Positions 33,501 to 44,833 are shown, counted from the first letter of the stretch. The stretch is DNA of 64,000 bases from Streptomyces lydicus (GCF_004125265.1 NZ_RDTE01000003.1:3162001-3226000), one strand, 5' to 3'. Notes: generated by a model from the letters alone, not told the origin. Program-made: numbers and translations.

Positions 33501-34124
33501 ATGGCCGTACGCAGCTCCGCCACCACGCCGACCGGGACACCGCAGCCCGGCCGGCGGGAGCGGAAGAAGATCCAGACCCGGCAGGCGATCCGGCGGGCCG
33601 CCTACCGGCTCTTCGAGGAACAGGGGTACGACGCGACCCCCGTCGACCAGATCGCCGCGGCCGCGGACGTCTCCCCGAGCACAGTCTTCCGCTACTTCCC
33701 CGCCAAGGAAGACATCGTGCTCACGGACGAGTACGACGCCGTACTGGAGAACGGGATCCGGGCCCGTCCCGCGGACGAGCCGGTGATCGAGTCGGTGCGG
33801 CAGGTCAGCATCGAGACGCTGCGCGCGATGGCCGCCGAACAGCGTGGCGAACTCGTCCAGCGCCTCCGGCTGATCCGTGAGGTGCCCGCCGTCCGGGGCC
33901 GTACGGCGGAACACACCGCACGGGACGCCGCGATGCTCACCGCCGTGCTGGCGGAGCGCTCCGGCCGCCCGGCCGACGACCTGGAGCTGCGGGTGATCAG
34001 CGATGTGATCCTGGCCGCGCTCCAGGAGGCGCTGCTGCACTGGGGCGAGAGCGGCCGGACCACCGATCCCGAGGCGTCGGTCCACCGGGCCCTGGACGTA
34101 CTGGAGCGGGGGCTCACGCTCTGA
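33501..34124 (+). CDS. TetR-family regulator
   Basis: 207 residues. HTH at about residues 25-68 (TRQAIRRAAYRLFEEQGYDA, VSPSTVFRYFPAKEDIV) and an all-helical effector domain. Two starts are possible: ATG 33501 or ATG 33492, neither with a strong ribosome site. No efflux or enzyme gene is directly linked, so the target is unknown; the 11-bp repeat array just upstream may be a binding region. The last 11 bp overlap the end of the convergent merR gene. Confidence 0.88.
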   Translation: MAVRSSATTPTGTPQPGRRERKKIQTRQAIRRAAYRLFEEQGYDATPVDQIAAAADVSPSTVFRYFPAKEDIVLTDEYDAVLENGIRARPADEPVIESVRQVSIETLRAMAAEQRGELVQRLRLIREVPAVRGRTAEHTARDAAMLTAVLAERSGRPADDLELRVISDVILAALQEALLHWGESGRTTDPEASVHRALDVLERGLTL

Positions 34125-34692
34125 GGGCGGCGGCGCCCGGAGACGGCGCGGCGTCCAGCCGGAAGATCGGGCCGCTGTCCGCCCCGGCGCGGACGCCCGG
34201 CCCGGCGGACTTCCCTCGCTCCCCCGGTCCGGCCGGCTTCCCCGGTCCGGCCTGCTTTCCCGGTCCTGCCCGCTTTCCCCGCACTCCGGGCTCCTCCGGC
34301 TCCGGCGGCCCGGCCACCGGTTCGCCCAGGCGTGCGGCGAGTCGCGCCCGTAGTTGCGACAGCCGCTCGATACGGGCGTCCAGGTCGGCGAGCCGGCGCC
34401 TGGCCACCGCTTCCATGGCCGGACAGCTGCCGGAGCTCGGGGCCCGGGGAATGAGATCCGGTACGTCGTCGGCCGGCATCGTGTGCAGCAGATGTGCGAA
34501 CGCCCGCACATCGCCCACCGTCAGCCCCGCGTCCCGCAGCGCGCGCACCGCCCTCAGCCGGCGGATGTCCTCCGCGTCGTACACCCGGTGCCCTGACGGC
34601 GTCCTCCGGGCCGTCACCAGCCCCTGCTGCTCGTAGTAGCGCAGCGCCCGCGGCGTCATACCGGCCGCCACCGCCGCGTCCCCGATACGCAT
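34114..34692 (-). CDS. MerR-family regulator with low-complexity tail
   Basis: 192 residues. MerR winged HTH at the N terminus (MRIGDAAVAAGMTPRALRYY, SGHRVYDAEDIRRLRAVRAL), then a coiled-coil dimer helix (RRLADLDARIERLSQLRARL). One Cys in SSGSCPAM is not enough to claim metal sensing. The last about 55 residues are AGPGK-type repeats encoded by an 18-bp tandem repeat (34223-34276). ATG 34692 is behind GAGGGAGGGGAG. Target unknown. Confidence 0.88.
   Translation of the reverse strand: MRIGDAAVAAGMTPRALRYYEQQGLVTARRTPSGHRVYDAEDIRRLRAVRALRDAGLTVGDVRAFAHLLHTMPADDVPDLIPRAPSSGSCPAMEAVARRRLADLDARIERLSQLRARLAARLGEPVAGPPEPEEPGVRGKRAGPGKQAGPGKPAGPGERGKSAGPGVRAGADSGPIFRLDAAPSPGAAALRA
34223..34276. repeat. 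18-bp tandem repeat inside the merR 3' end
   Basis: Three units of CCCGGTCCGGCCKGCTTY (34223-34240, 34241-34258, 34259-34276), a multiple of three, encoding the AGPGK tail. Confidence 0.85.
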
Positions 34693-34701
34693 CTCCCCTC
34701 C

Positions 34702-34751
34702 CTCTCCGGCGCGTTCAGCCCTCCGGCTCTCCGGCGCGTTCAGCCCTCCGG
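34702..34751. repeat. Perfect 25-bp tandem duplication upstream of merR
   Basis: Positions 34702-34726 and 34727-34751 are identical (unit starts CTCTCCGGCGCG and ends CAGCCCTCCGG). It lies directly behind the merR ribosome site, in its leader. Confidence 0.9.
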
Positions 34752-34836
34752 CGTGGTCATCCCCGCTCCGGTCCGGTCGGCCGCCCTCCGGCCCGTTCTC
34801 CCCCTCTCCGGGCACGTTCCCCCCATTCCGGCCCGG

Positions 34837-36201
34837 TCAGCCCCTCTGCGCCGGATCCGGCCTGCCGTCCTCGTGCCGGGGGCGCGCGGCGTTCAGTACG
34901 CGTTCGATCCCCGCCGCCCCGTACAGCAGGTCTTCGTCCGCGCCGAATCCGCCGACGAGTTGGAGCCCGAGCGGCAGCCCGTTGGCGGCCCGTCCTGCGG
35001 GCACACTGACGGACGGCAGCCCGGCGTTGCTCCAGGGCAGGCACATGATCGAGCTGCCCGTGGTGGTGAGGCCGGCGGGCGCGGGGCCGGTGGCCGACGG
35101 GGCGATCCAGAGATCGATGCCCGCCGCGGCGCGGTCCGCCGCGAGCCGGGCGCGGAAGGCCTGACGCCGTTCCCGGGCGGCTTCGTAGGCGGCGTCCCCG
35201 ATGGCCTGTCCCTGCCGGATGGCCGAGGTGGTCTCCGGCCGGTAGCGGTCGCCGAAGCGCGCGAACCAGTGGGCGTGGGCCCGGGCGACCTCGTAGCGGT
35301 TCATCGTGAACAGCTGGTCCACGATCTGCTCGAAGTCGTCCATGACCGGCACCTCGTGGACGACGTACCCGGCGGCCCGCAGCAGCTCGCACTGCTCCGC
35401 GAAGGCCCGCAGCGCCCCGTCGTCGGCACGCTCCAGGTAGGGACCGGCCGGCACCCCCAGCACCGGGACCTCCGTCCGGCCCGCACCGGCCCGCGCCCGC
35501 CAGCCGTCGACCAGCACCGACGCCGCCAGCGCGACACCGGCCACCTCCGTGGCGAAGCAGCCGAGGGTGTCAAAACTCGCGGCGTTGGGGATCACCCCGT
35601 CGATCGGTATGCGCCCGTAGCTCGGCTTGAAGCCGACCACTCCGCAGTAGGCGGCGGGCCGGATCATCGAGCCGACGGTCTGCGTCCCGATGGCCAGCGG
35701 CACCATCCCGGCGGCGACCGCGGCCGCGGAGCCGCTGCTCGAACCGCCGGGCGTATGCGCCGGGTTGTGCGGATTGCGGGTCGGCCCCGGGGCGGTCACC
35801 GCGAACTCCGCGGTGACCGTCTTGCCCGCGATCAGCGCACCGGCGGCACACAGCCGGCCGACGACCGCGGCCTGCGGGCCGGCGAGCACCTCGGGCGGCA
35901 GCTCCGAGCCCGCGCGGGTGGGCAGCCCGTCGGCGTGCACGATGTCCTTGATGCCTACGGGAACGCCGTACAGGGCGGGCCGGCCGCCGGCCGCGTGGGG
36001 AGCGGCCGACGACGCCCTCCGGCGCGCCGCCTCCAGGAGCCGCGCACGCCGCCCGGACTCGGGCACAAAGGCCCGCACCTGCGGATCGACCGCGTCGATA
36101 CGGTCACACGAACGGTTCGCCGCGTCGACGGGGTCGTCCGTACCGTCCCGTAGCGCCGCGGCCTCCTGGACAAGGGATCGCTGCCCGAGCAAGGTGGTCA
36201 C
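34837..36201 (-). CDS. Amidase-signature family hydrolase
   Basis: 454 residues, GTG start. The Ser-cisSer-Lys triad is visible: Lys in VPVGIKDIVHADG, cis-Ser in HTPGGSSSGSAAAVAAGM, and the nucleophile in IGTQTVGSMIRPAAYCG. The family splits amides of varied substrates; the exact one cannot be read. It lacks GatA context (no gatB/gatC nearby), so it is a stand-alone amidase. Upstream of merR in the same direction with 144 bp between. Confidence 0.88.
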   Translation of the reverse strand: MTTLLGQRSLVQEAAALRDGTDDPVDAANRSCDRIDAVDPQVRAFVPESGRRARLLEAARRRASSAAPHAAGGRPALYGVPVGIKDIVHADGLPTRAGSELPPEVLAGPQAAVVGRLCAAGALIAGKTVTAEFAVTAPGPTRNPHNPAHTPGGSSSGSAAAVAAGMVPLAIGTQTVGSMIRPAAYCGVVGFKPSYGRIPIDGVIPNAASFDTLGCFATEVAGVALAASVLVDGWRARAGAGRTEVPVLGVPAGPYLERADDGALRAFAEQCELLRAAGYVVHEVPVMDDFEQIVDQLFTMNRYEVARAHAHWFARFGDRYRPETTSAIRQGQAIGDAAYEAARERRQAFRARLAADRAAAGIDLWIAPSATGPAPAGLTTTGSSIMCLPWSNAGLPSVSVPAGRAANGLPLGLQLVGGFGADEDLLYGAAGIERVLNAARPRHEDGRPDPAQRG

Positions 36202-36275
36202 GCGTGCAGGCTACAACCGGGCACCGACAACGGCGGGGCAACCGCCCCGCCGCACGACGGCCCGGCGCCGCGGCC

Positions 36276-37283
36276 TCACAACTCCACGATCACCGCGCCC
36301 AGATGACGCCCCTCGGTCAGCTCGCGCAGGGCGCGCGGTGCCTGTTCGATCCCCCGCAGCCGGGCGTGCGGGAAGGTGAAGGTGCCGTCGCGCAGCCCCT
36401 CGCCGAACCGCTGGTTCCACTCCGGGATCAGGTCCAGGTGGTCGTACAGGGCGACGCCGCGCAGGGTGACGCTGCGGGAGAGCAGCAAGAGGGGGTCGAT
36501 CTCGACGGTGGTGGGATGGCCCTCCCCGCCGAGCTGGCTGGAGAGGGCCCCGACGACGGCGATCCGGGCGCCCCGGTTGGCGAGGGCCAGGGCGGCCTGC
36601 AGCTGTTCGCCGCCGACGTTGTCGAAGACCGCGTCGATGCCTTCCGGGGCGGCCGCACGCAGTTGGTCCGCGATCGGGCCCGCACCGCGGATCACCACCG
36701 CGTCATAGCCGAATTCCTTGATCAGCCGGTCCGCCTTCTCCTGCGATCCCGTACTGCCGATGATGCGGGCGGCGCCGCGCAGCCGGGCGATCTGGCCCGC
36801 CAGGGTCCCCACCCCGCCCGCCGCCCCGGTGACGAAGACGGTGTCGCCGGCGCGTACTTCCGCGCCGTGCACCACGCCCATCCAGGCGGTGGGACCCTGG
36901 GAGAGGCAGGCGGCCGGGTCGGGCAGCAGGCCGGGGTCGAGCCGCTGCACCCGGTCGGCGTCCACCACGGCGTATTCCCGCCAGCCGAACGAGTGTTCCA
37001 CCAGATCGCCGGGCTCGAGGTCGGTCCCCGGGGCGGCGACCACTTCGCCGACGGCGGACCCGTGCAGCGGTTCGCCGATCTTGTAGGGGGGCATCGGCAC
37101 CACGCTGGTCTCGTCCATCAGCGTCCGCATCACAGCGGCGACACCCATCACGGTGTTACGGACCAGCACCTGGCCGGGCCCGGGTTCCGGAACCGGCACC
37201 TCCACGATCTCGAAGAGCTCATCGGTGACGGGACCCTTCGGGCGGGCGGCCAGGCGGACTTCACGATGTGTGCGAGGAGTCAT
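36276..37283 (-). CDS. NADP-dependent MDR oxidoreductase (zinc-free, PTGR/CurA type)
   Basis: 335 residues. The nucleotide-binding motif TGAAGGVGTLAGQIARLRGA lies at about residues 152-171 and a catalytic-domain opening (EIVEVPVPEPGPGQVLVRN) before it. The zinc-ligand Cys/His of alcohol dehydrogenases is absent, so it belongs to the alkenal/one reductase branch that reduces C=C bonds with NADPH. ATG start at 37283; 74 bp from the amidase gene, same direction but not tightly coupled. Confidence 0.88.
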   Translation of the reverse strand: MTPRTHREVRLAARPKGPVTDELFEIVEVPVPEPGPGQVLVRNTVMGVAAVMRTLMDETSVVPMPPYKIGEPLHGSAVGEVVAAPGTDLEPGDLVEHSFGWREYAVVDADRVQRLDPGLLPDPAACLSQGPTAWMGVVHGAEVRAGDTVFVTGAAGGVGTLAGQIARLRGAARIIGSTGSQEKADRLIKEFGYDAVVIRGAGPIADQLRAAAPEGIDAVFDNVGGEQLQAALALANRGARIAVVGALSSQLGGEGHPTTVEIDPLLLLSRSVTLRGVALYDHLDLIPEWNQRFGEGLRDGTFTFPHARLRGIEQAPRALRELTEGRHLGAVIVEL

Positions 37284-37352
37284 GCCCCGAGGCTAGAACC
37301 TGACGCGCGCGTCAAGGTCAAACCGGTCGCTGGTCCTAGGACTTCCGGGCCA

Positions 37353-39392
<2,040 letters not shown>

Positions 39393-39638
39393 ACGGGCCA
39401 GCCTCTCACAGCGCCCAGCCCCGTCGGCGAAGCCCGCGCAGCTCGGCCCGGCCCGGCCGGTTCGTACCCATGCGCCATCACGTGGCGGACGCGGATCGCC
39501 CTACTTGCCTGCTGCTCCGCAAGGGCAGGACCACGAGCCGCTTCCGCTCCCGTCCGGATCCGGTGCCCCGACTGCGGAGGACAGTACGTTGAGCCGAGCA
39601 GCGCCGGAACGGACGAGCATCCTCGAAGGAGGTACGCC

Positions 39639-39785
39639 ATGGCCGCCGAGATGGTCGCACCCGCGTGGATGCCCACGCAGATCAGCGCAGAGCAGTACGA
39701 CTCCTGGCCTGAGGAGCGGTGCGCCGGCATCGAGATCGTGGACGGGATGGTCCGGGAGGGCGAGGTGTTCACCGGCGCGTGGTGA
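39639..39785 (+). pseudogene. Truncated Uma2-family (DUF820) gene fragment
   Basis: 48 codons from ATG 39639 with a perfect GAAGGAGG ribosome site. The product ISAEQYDSWPEERCAGIEIV followed by DGMV matches the N-terminal part of Uma2-type putative endonucleases (normally about 190 residues), then stops soon after at TGA 39783-39785. The nuclease core is missing, and no continuation is seen in other frames. Either a broken gene or a very short expressed remnant. Confidence 0.6.
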
Positions 39786-39932
39786 AGGCTGCCGCGCCGT
39801 CCCCCGTCACGGTCGGCCTTCAGACCATCTGAGGACCAAGCGCCGCGGCTCGAGGGGTACTCGCTGTGGTGAGAGCGCCCCCGGCACCTGCGCGCGCCGG
39901 CTCGTCCGAGGCTCACTCCTCGGCCTCAGCCA

Positions 39933-40001
39933 CCGGTCGACCGGGTTGTCGGCGTGCTGGAGCAGATAGGGGGAAGTCTCTTGAGCCAGGCGGTTCGGCA
40001 T
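39933..40001 (-). pseudogene. Duplicated 5' remnant of the YyaL gene
   Basis: Reads MPNRLAQETSPYLLQHADNP then VDRW on the minus strand, against MNRLAGVTSPYLLQHADNPV and DWW at the start of the YyaL gene at 39392. Similarity stops after the VDxW codons; nothing of the CHWC domain follows. It is the scar of a duplication or of a lost paralogue, next to the Uma2 fragment. Confidence 0.7.
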
Positions 40002-40049
40002 GGGGCCGTCCTCTCCCGATGAGGCACGGGGAGCCGGGAGCGGAGGGAG

Positions 40050-40058
40050 TTATCCACA
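40050..40058 (+). promoter_or_regulatory. Second perfect TTATCCACA site
   Basis: TTATCCACA 18 bp before the proposed start of the NB-ARC/TPR gene. Same 9-mer as at 13125. DnaA-box-like; function not shown. Confidence 0.35.
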
Positions 40059-40075
40059 GGCCTGCCGGAAATCAC

Positions 40076-43000
40076 GTGGACGCGGAACACTGTGCGTACG
40101 GCGACGATCACCGCTGGACATTGCTGGAACTGCTGGAACTGCTGGAGGGGGATGGCATGCCGGGCTCACTGGCTGTGCTGCGCGACGGCCACCGGGCGGA
40201 AGCGGAAGCGCTGTTGACCAGGGCGGTCGAGGAGGAGGTACGGCGCTCGGGCGGACGGCTCGACAAGGACACGCTGCTCAGCCGGGCGCGGGCGGCGCTG
40301 GAGGAGCTGGCGGGCAGCGCCGCCGAGGAGTACACCGCGTATGTCCGGGCGCTGGACGAGGCCGCTGACGGCCGGCCGTCACTGTCCCGGCGGCTGTCGC
40401 GCAAGGAGCTGGGCACCCCCGCGGTGGCGACGGCCGTGGCGGCTGTGGCGGCGTTCGGTACGGATCTCGTGTACGGCACGGGCGCGGGGCCGGCGCTGGG
40501 CGTGGGGGCCGCCGTGGTGGTGGCGGGCGCGGCCGCCACGGTCCTGAAGCTGACCGCGGGCCACTGGCCGGCGGCGCACCGGGAGGCCGGGATGCTCGGC
40601 CGGCCCGGCGGTGCGCAGCAGTTACGCCTGCAGTGGCTGACGGCACTGGAGGTACGCGGCATCCGGCCGTTCCTGGACCAGCAGCGGATGCTGACGGCGG
40701 CCGCCCGCGGCGGTACGGCCGCGGGGCCCGTCGCCTCGAAGAGCGGCCGCGGACCGCAGCTGCGCGGCGCGGACCGCAGCGCCGCGGCCCGTCAGCGGTC
40801 CCTTCTTGAGCACTCCTTCTCCCAACTTCCGCATCCGGACGGCCCGTTCGCCGGGCGGCGGACGGAGCTGACACAGATCGCGCAGTGGGTGCACGCGGCC
40901 CGCGCGAGCACGGAGACCCGGCCGACGGTGGTGATACTCCACGGCGAGCCGGGCTCGGGGCGTACGGCGCTGGCGGTGCGGGCCGCGCATCAGCTGCGCG
41001 ATCAGTTCCGCGGGGCCTGTGTGGTGGACCTGCGCAGCGACACCCCTGGTGAGGTGCCGCTGCCGACCCGGGACGCGCTGCTGCATCTGCTCAACCGGCT
41101 GGGCGCACCCCGCGAGCAACTGCTGTTCCGCGAGCGCCCGTCCCAGGAGCAGCACGTCAAACGGCTCACCGATCTCTACCACCAGCATCTGACGGGCCTG
41201 CCGGTGACCGTACTGCTGGACGACGCCGCGGACCCCGAGCAGGTGCGCACCCTGGTGCCCGAGCGGTCCGACAGCCTGGTGCTGGTCACCTCCCGTACGC
41301 CGCTGGAGCTGCCCGAGGACATCGAGGCCTGGGTGCACCACCTGCCGGTGGGAGCGCTGGACGCCGCGGGCACCGAGGAACTGCTGCGCGCCTCCGCCCC
41401 GGCCGGCGACGACGCCCCGGACGAGACGGGCCCCTACGACGCTCAGGCCCTCGACGAGATCTCCGGACTGTGCGCGGGCCTGCCCCTGGCGCTGCGGGTG
41501 GCGGGCTCCGCCCTGGGCTCGCGCACCGCCACCGCGCTGGCCACGGACCTGGCGGCCTACGGTCCGAAACCGCCCGTGGAGCGTGCGCTGTGGCTGCGCT
41601 ACGCCGACCAGTCGGAGACCGCCCGGCGGCTGCTGCGCCGGCTGGCGCTGGTGGGCCGGGCGAGCCTGGGGGCGGCGGCCTCGGCGGCGCTGCTCGGCGT
41701 CGAGCAGGCGGAGGCGGAGCGGGAACTGACGACGCTGGCCCGGGCCGGGCTGATCGAGCATGTGCGGGGCCGGCGCTACCGCCTGCACGCCCTGGTGCAC
41801 CGCTTCGCGCACGACCGGCTGATGGACGAGGAGGAGCCCGGCGAGCGCGGCGCGGCCCAGGAGCGGCTGATCCGCGGCTATGCGGAGCTGGCCGACTCGG
41901 TCATCCGGCTGGTGGACGGCCGGACGTCCACCCGCGCCGATCGCTTCGGCTCGCACGGCTTCACCTCCCTGGACGCGGCCCTGCAGTGGCTGGACGACGA
42001 GACCAGCTTCATCACGGCCGCGCTGCGCCACGCCGACCAGGGCGTGGACCAGGCGGCGGTCTCGCATCTGCTGGGCGCGCTGGCCGACTACTGCCTGCTG
42101 CGCGGGGACCTCTACCGGCTCGGTGAGCTGAGCGAGCTGACCCGGGCCGTCGGGCAGGGGCTGCTGGTGCGCTCGGTGCAGTGGCGTACGGGTGTGGCGG
42201 CCCGGCAGCTCGGCGAACTGGACAAGGCGCGGACCACGCTGTCGTCGGTGGTCGATCTGTACTTCGAGGCGCAGCATCCGGCCGGCGCCGCCCGTGCGCT
42301 GCGCGACCTGGGCATCACACTTCAGCAGCAGGGCAATCTCACGGAGGCCGCGGCCAAGCTGCGGGAGGCGCTGGAGCTGCAGTCCGGCGCGGACATGCAC
42401 GGCGACCGGGCCTGGACGCTGCACGCCCTGGCGGCGGTGGAGCGGGACCGTGCCCGGCTCGCCGATGCCCTCGCCATGCTGCGGGAGGCACTGGAGCTGC
42501 ACGAGGAGAGCGAGAGCATCCATGGCCAGGCATGGGCGCACTTCCAGCTCGGCCAGGTGCATCTGCGCAGGGGCGATGTTCCGGCCGCGGAGAGCGCACT
42601 GCAGGCGGCGATGGGGCTCTACGGCCGTACGCACGACGAGCGCGGCGAGGCCTGGGCAATGACGCAGCTGGCACGCGCCCGGCTGGTGGACGGCGAGCCG
42701 GGCCCCGCGGTGGACCAGCTCCGGCAGGCACTGCCGCTGCACCACCAGCACGAGGACGCGCGTGGTGAGGCCTGGACGATGTACTACCTGGGCCAGGCGC
42801 TGGAGGAGCGCGGTGAGCACGACGCGGCACTGCGGCAGCTGGAGCGGTCGCGGACGATGTTCAGCCGGATGCAGGACGGCTACGGCCTGGCCTGCGCCCG
42901 GCATCACTCCGGGCGGGTCACCCGCGACCTGCGGGCCGAGCAGACCGGCTCGCTGCGCAACAGCGGCTTCGCCCGGCAGCTGCTGCAGGACGCCCGTAAG

Positions 43001-43435
43001 GACTTCCAGCGGATAGGGGTGCCGCACGGGGAGGCGTGGTCCTGCCTGGAGCTGCTGATCATCGACGCCGGCAACGGCAAGGCCGCGCAGGCACTGGAGT
43101 TCGCCGACGAGGCGGTGCGCCTGTTCGCGGGCTACGGCGACCGGCGCGGCGAGGACTGGGCGCGGTTCCTGCGCTGCACCCTGCTGCCGCTGGCCTCGCC
43201 GGGTGGCAGCGTGGTGGGCGCGGCCGTCGCCCAGGAGGAGCTGGCGCAGCTGATCCGCGAGAAGCATGCTGCCCGCGATTCCAAGCTGGAGGACTGCGCG
43301 GAGGCGTTCGCGCTGCTGCTGGACCGCGGGGTGGAGCCGGAGACGGGGTGGCAGGCATGGCGGCTCGGCATGGTGCCCAACCGCCATGCGCGCGAGATCA
43401 TGGGGGTGCCGGTCGCCCCGACCGGCACGGAGTGA
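40076..43435 (+). CDS. NB-ARC/TPR protein with membrane segments (AfsR-like architecture without DNA-binding domain)
   Basis: About 1119 residues if started at GTG 40076 (start uncertain; the frame is open back to 39866). Order: helical N-terminal region, a hydrophobic pair of segments around residues 115-160 (VATAVAAVAAF, VGAAVVVAGAAATVL), NB-ARC ATPase with P-loop LHGEPGSGRTALA near residue 290, Walker B VTVLLDDAADPEQ near 378 and GLPLALRVAGSALG, a winged-helix-like linker, then TPR repeats (for example GNLTEAAAKLREALEL, GDVPAAESALQAAM). Such STAND proteins are signal-driven switches; no SARP domain is seen. Its partner is unknown. Confidence 0.82.
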   Translation: MDAEHCAYGDDHRWTLLELLELLEGDGMPGSLAVLRDGHRAEAEALLTRAVEEEVRRSGGRLDKDTLLSRARAALEELAGSAAEEYTAYVRALDEAADGRPSLSRRLSRKELGTPAVATAVAAVAAFGTDLVYGTGAGPALGVGAAVVVAGAAATVLKLTAGHWPAAHREAGMLGRPGGAQQLRLQWLTALEVRGIRPFLDQQRMLTAAARGGTAAGPVASKSGRGPQLRGADRSAAARQRSLLEHSFSQLPHPDGPFAGRRTELTQIAQWVHAARASTETRPTVVILHGEPGSGRTALAVRAAHQLRDQFRGACVVDLRSDTPGEVPLPTRDALLHLLNRLGAPREQLLFRERPSQEQHVKRLTDLYHQHLTGLPVTVLLDDAADPEQVRTLVPERSDSLVLVTSRTPLELPEDIEAWVHHLPVGALDAAGTEELLRASAPAGDDAPDETGPYDAQALDEISGLCAGLPLALRVAGSALGSRTATALATDLAAYGPKPPVERALWLRYADQSETARRLLRRLALVGRASLGAAASAALLGVEQAEAERELTTLARAGLIEHVRGRRYRLHALVHRFAHDRLMDEEEPGERGAAQERLIRGYAELADSVIRLVDGRTSTRADRFGSHGFTSLDAALQWLDDETSFITAALRHADQGVDQAAVSHLLGALADYCLLRGDLYRLGELSELTRAVGQGLLVRSVQWRTGVAARQLGELDKARTTLSSVVDLYFEAQHPAGAARALRDLGITLQQQGNLTEAAAKLREALELQSGADMHGDRAWTLHALAAVERDRARLADALAMLREALELHEESESIHGQAWAHFQLGQVHLRRGDVPAAESALQAAMGLYGRTHDERGEAWAMTQLARARLVDGEPGPAVDQLRQALPLHHQHEDARGEAWTMYYLGQALEERGEHDAALRQLERSRTMFSRMQDGYGLACARHHSGRVTRDLRAEQTGSLRNSGFARQLLQDARKDFQRIGVPHGEAWSCLELLIIDAGNGKAAQALEFADEAVRLFAGYGDRRGEDWARFLRCTLLPLASPGGSVVGAAVAQEELAQLIREKHAARDSKLEDCAEAFALLLDRGVEPETGWQAWRLGMVPNRHAREIMGVPVAPTGTE

Positions 43436-43574
43436 CGATCGGCCCCGGCTCGCCGGCCGCTCGGGCCGACGAGCCGCCGGGCCGGTCAGCCGGCCGTGTC
43501 CATCGGCCGGCCGTCGACCGCCACCCGGTCTTTACGCACCGGCCGGCCCGCCCTCGGCCGGTCCCCGGCCGGAC

Positions 43575-43826
43575 TCAGCTGGTCTTCGGCTTGGCTGCCG
43601 GCGTGGCGGCGGAGGCGGTGCTGCCCGCCTCGCCGTCCTCCGGCTGCTCCTCGAAGTCCACCTTCTTCATCTGCTTGTTCATGGACTTCATCAGCAGCCA
43701 CACGGCGCCGCCGATGACCGCGAAGACGATGAAGCCGAGGACGCCGGGGGTCACTTTGTCCTTGTCGAAGGTGTCGGCAAGGGTGACGAAGTGCGTCAGG
43801 GCGAGGGTGCTGGTCGCGCTCATCAT
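43575..43826 (-). CDS. Small single-pass membrane protein behind mca
   Basis: About 82-83 residues (ATG 43826 or 43823). One membrane helix (VLGFIVFAVIGGAVWLLM) followed by a basic then acidic cytoplasmic tail (KSMNKQMKKVDFEEQPED). It starts 4 bp after the mca stop, so it is co-transcribed. Unknown function; such a gene beside mca is common in actinomycetes to my knowledge. Confidence 0.82.
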   Translation of the reverse strand: MMSATSTLALTHFVTLADTFDKDKVTPGVLGFIVFAVIGGAVWLLMKSMNKQMKKVDFEEQPEDGEAGSTASAATPAAKPKTS

Positions 43827-43830
43827 GGAC

Positions 43831-44703
43831 TCAATTGTTGCGGATGCCCGCGAAGAGGTCGTCCTCGGGGAGGGAAGTGTCCACCCGCGACTTCGCGAGC
43901 TCGTACTCCTCCGTCGGCCAGACCTCGCGCTGGAGGTCCATCGGCACCCGGAACCAACCACCGTCGGGGTCGATCTGGGTGGCGTGGGCGATCAGGGCCT
44001 TGTCACGGATCTCGAAGAAGTCGGCGCACGGAACGTAGGTGGTCAGCGTGCGCTCGCGCTGCTCGAACTGCTTCCAGCGCTCCAGCCACTCGCCGTAGGG
44101 CGAATCCATGCCGCGCTCCAGCAGTGCCTCGTGCAACGCGACCGTGCGCGGCCTGTTGAAGCCCTGGTTGTAGTAGAGCTTCTGCGGCTGCCAGGGCTCC
44201 CCGGCCTCCGGGTACTTCTCCGGGTCGCCGGCCGCCTCGAAAGCCACCATCGTGATCTTGTGGGTCATGATGTGGTCCGGGTGCGGATAGCCGCCGTTCT
44301 CGTCGTAGGTCGTGATGACCTGCGGCTTGAACTCCCGGATCAGCTTGACCAGCCGCCCGGCCGCCTCGTCGACGTCCTGCAGCGCGAAGCAGCCGTCGGG
44401 CAGCGGCGGCAGCGGGTCGCCCTCGGGCAGCCCGGAGTCGACAAAGCCCAGCCACTCCTGCTTGACGCCCAGGATCTCCCGGGCCTCGTCCATTTCCTTC
44501 TTCCGTACTTCGTGGATGTGCTCCTCGATGTACGGATCTCCCTGGAGTTTGGGGTTGAGGATGGAACCTCGCTCACCGCCTGTGCAGGTGGCGACCAGCA
44601 CGTCCACCCCCTCGGACACGTACTTGGCCATCGTGGCCGCACCCTTGCTCGACTCGTCGTCGGGGTGGGCGTGGACCGCCATCAATCGCAGCTGCTCAGT
44701 CAA
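43831..44703 (-). CDS. mca: Mycothiol S-conjugate amidase
   Basis: 290 residues, LmbE/PIG-L fold. Zinc motif AVHAHPDDESSKGAA at the N terminus and the distal ligand in GGYPHPDHIMTHKI. It splits mycothiol S-conjugates of toxins into a mercapturate and GlcN-Ins, the actinobacterial detoxification route. The start codon is TTG (44703) with GAGGATC upstream. The divergent DUF4307 and greA genes that follow are its usual neighbours. Confidence 0.95.
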   Translation of the reverse strand: MTEQLRLMAVHAHPDDESSKGAATMAKYVSEGVDVLVATCTGGERGSILNPKLQGDPYIEEHIHEVRKKEMDEAREILGVKQEWLGFVDSGLPEGDPLPPLPDGCFALQDVDEAAGRLVKLIREFKPQVITTYDENGGYPHPDHIMTHKITMVAFEAAGDPEKYPEAGEPWQPQKLYYNQGFNRPRTVALHEALLERGMDSPYGEWLERWKQFEQRERTLTTYVPCADFFEIRDKALIAHATQIDPDGGWFRVPMDLQREVWPTEEYELAKSRVDTSLPEDDLFAGIRNN

Positions 44704-44833
44704 GACTCGATCCTCAGTAAAGGTCCGGAGAAGATGCCTCCTATAGTGACCGAAGCGAGGGGGCGCTGTATTCCCTGGGGCAGGGACCCCCCGGGGGTTC
44801 GTGGCTCAGGTCCCCCGACCAGGAGGATGGATC

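Noticed and set aside
34837..36201. Amidase considered as GatA of tRNA-dependent amidation
   Set aside because: No gatB or gatC nearby and the region around the nucleophile (GTQTVGSMIRPA) fits stand-alone amidases.
40622..43387. About 920-codon frame antisense to the NB-ARC gene
   Set aside because: Mirror frame caused by third-position GC; the plus-strand frame has P-loop, Walker B and TPR motifs, this one has none.
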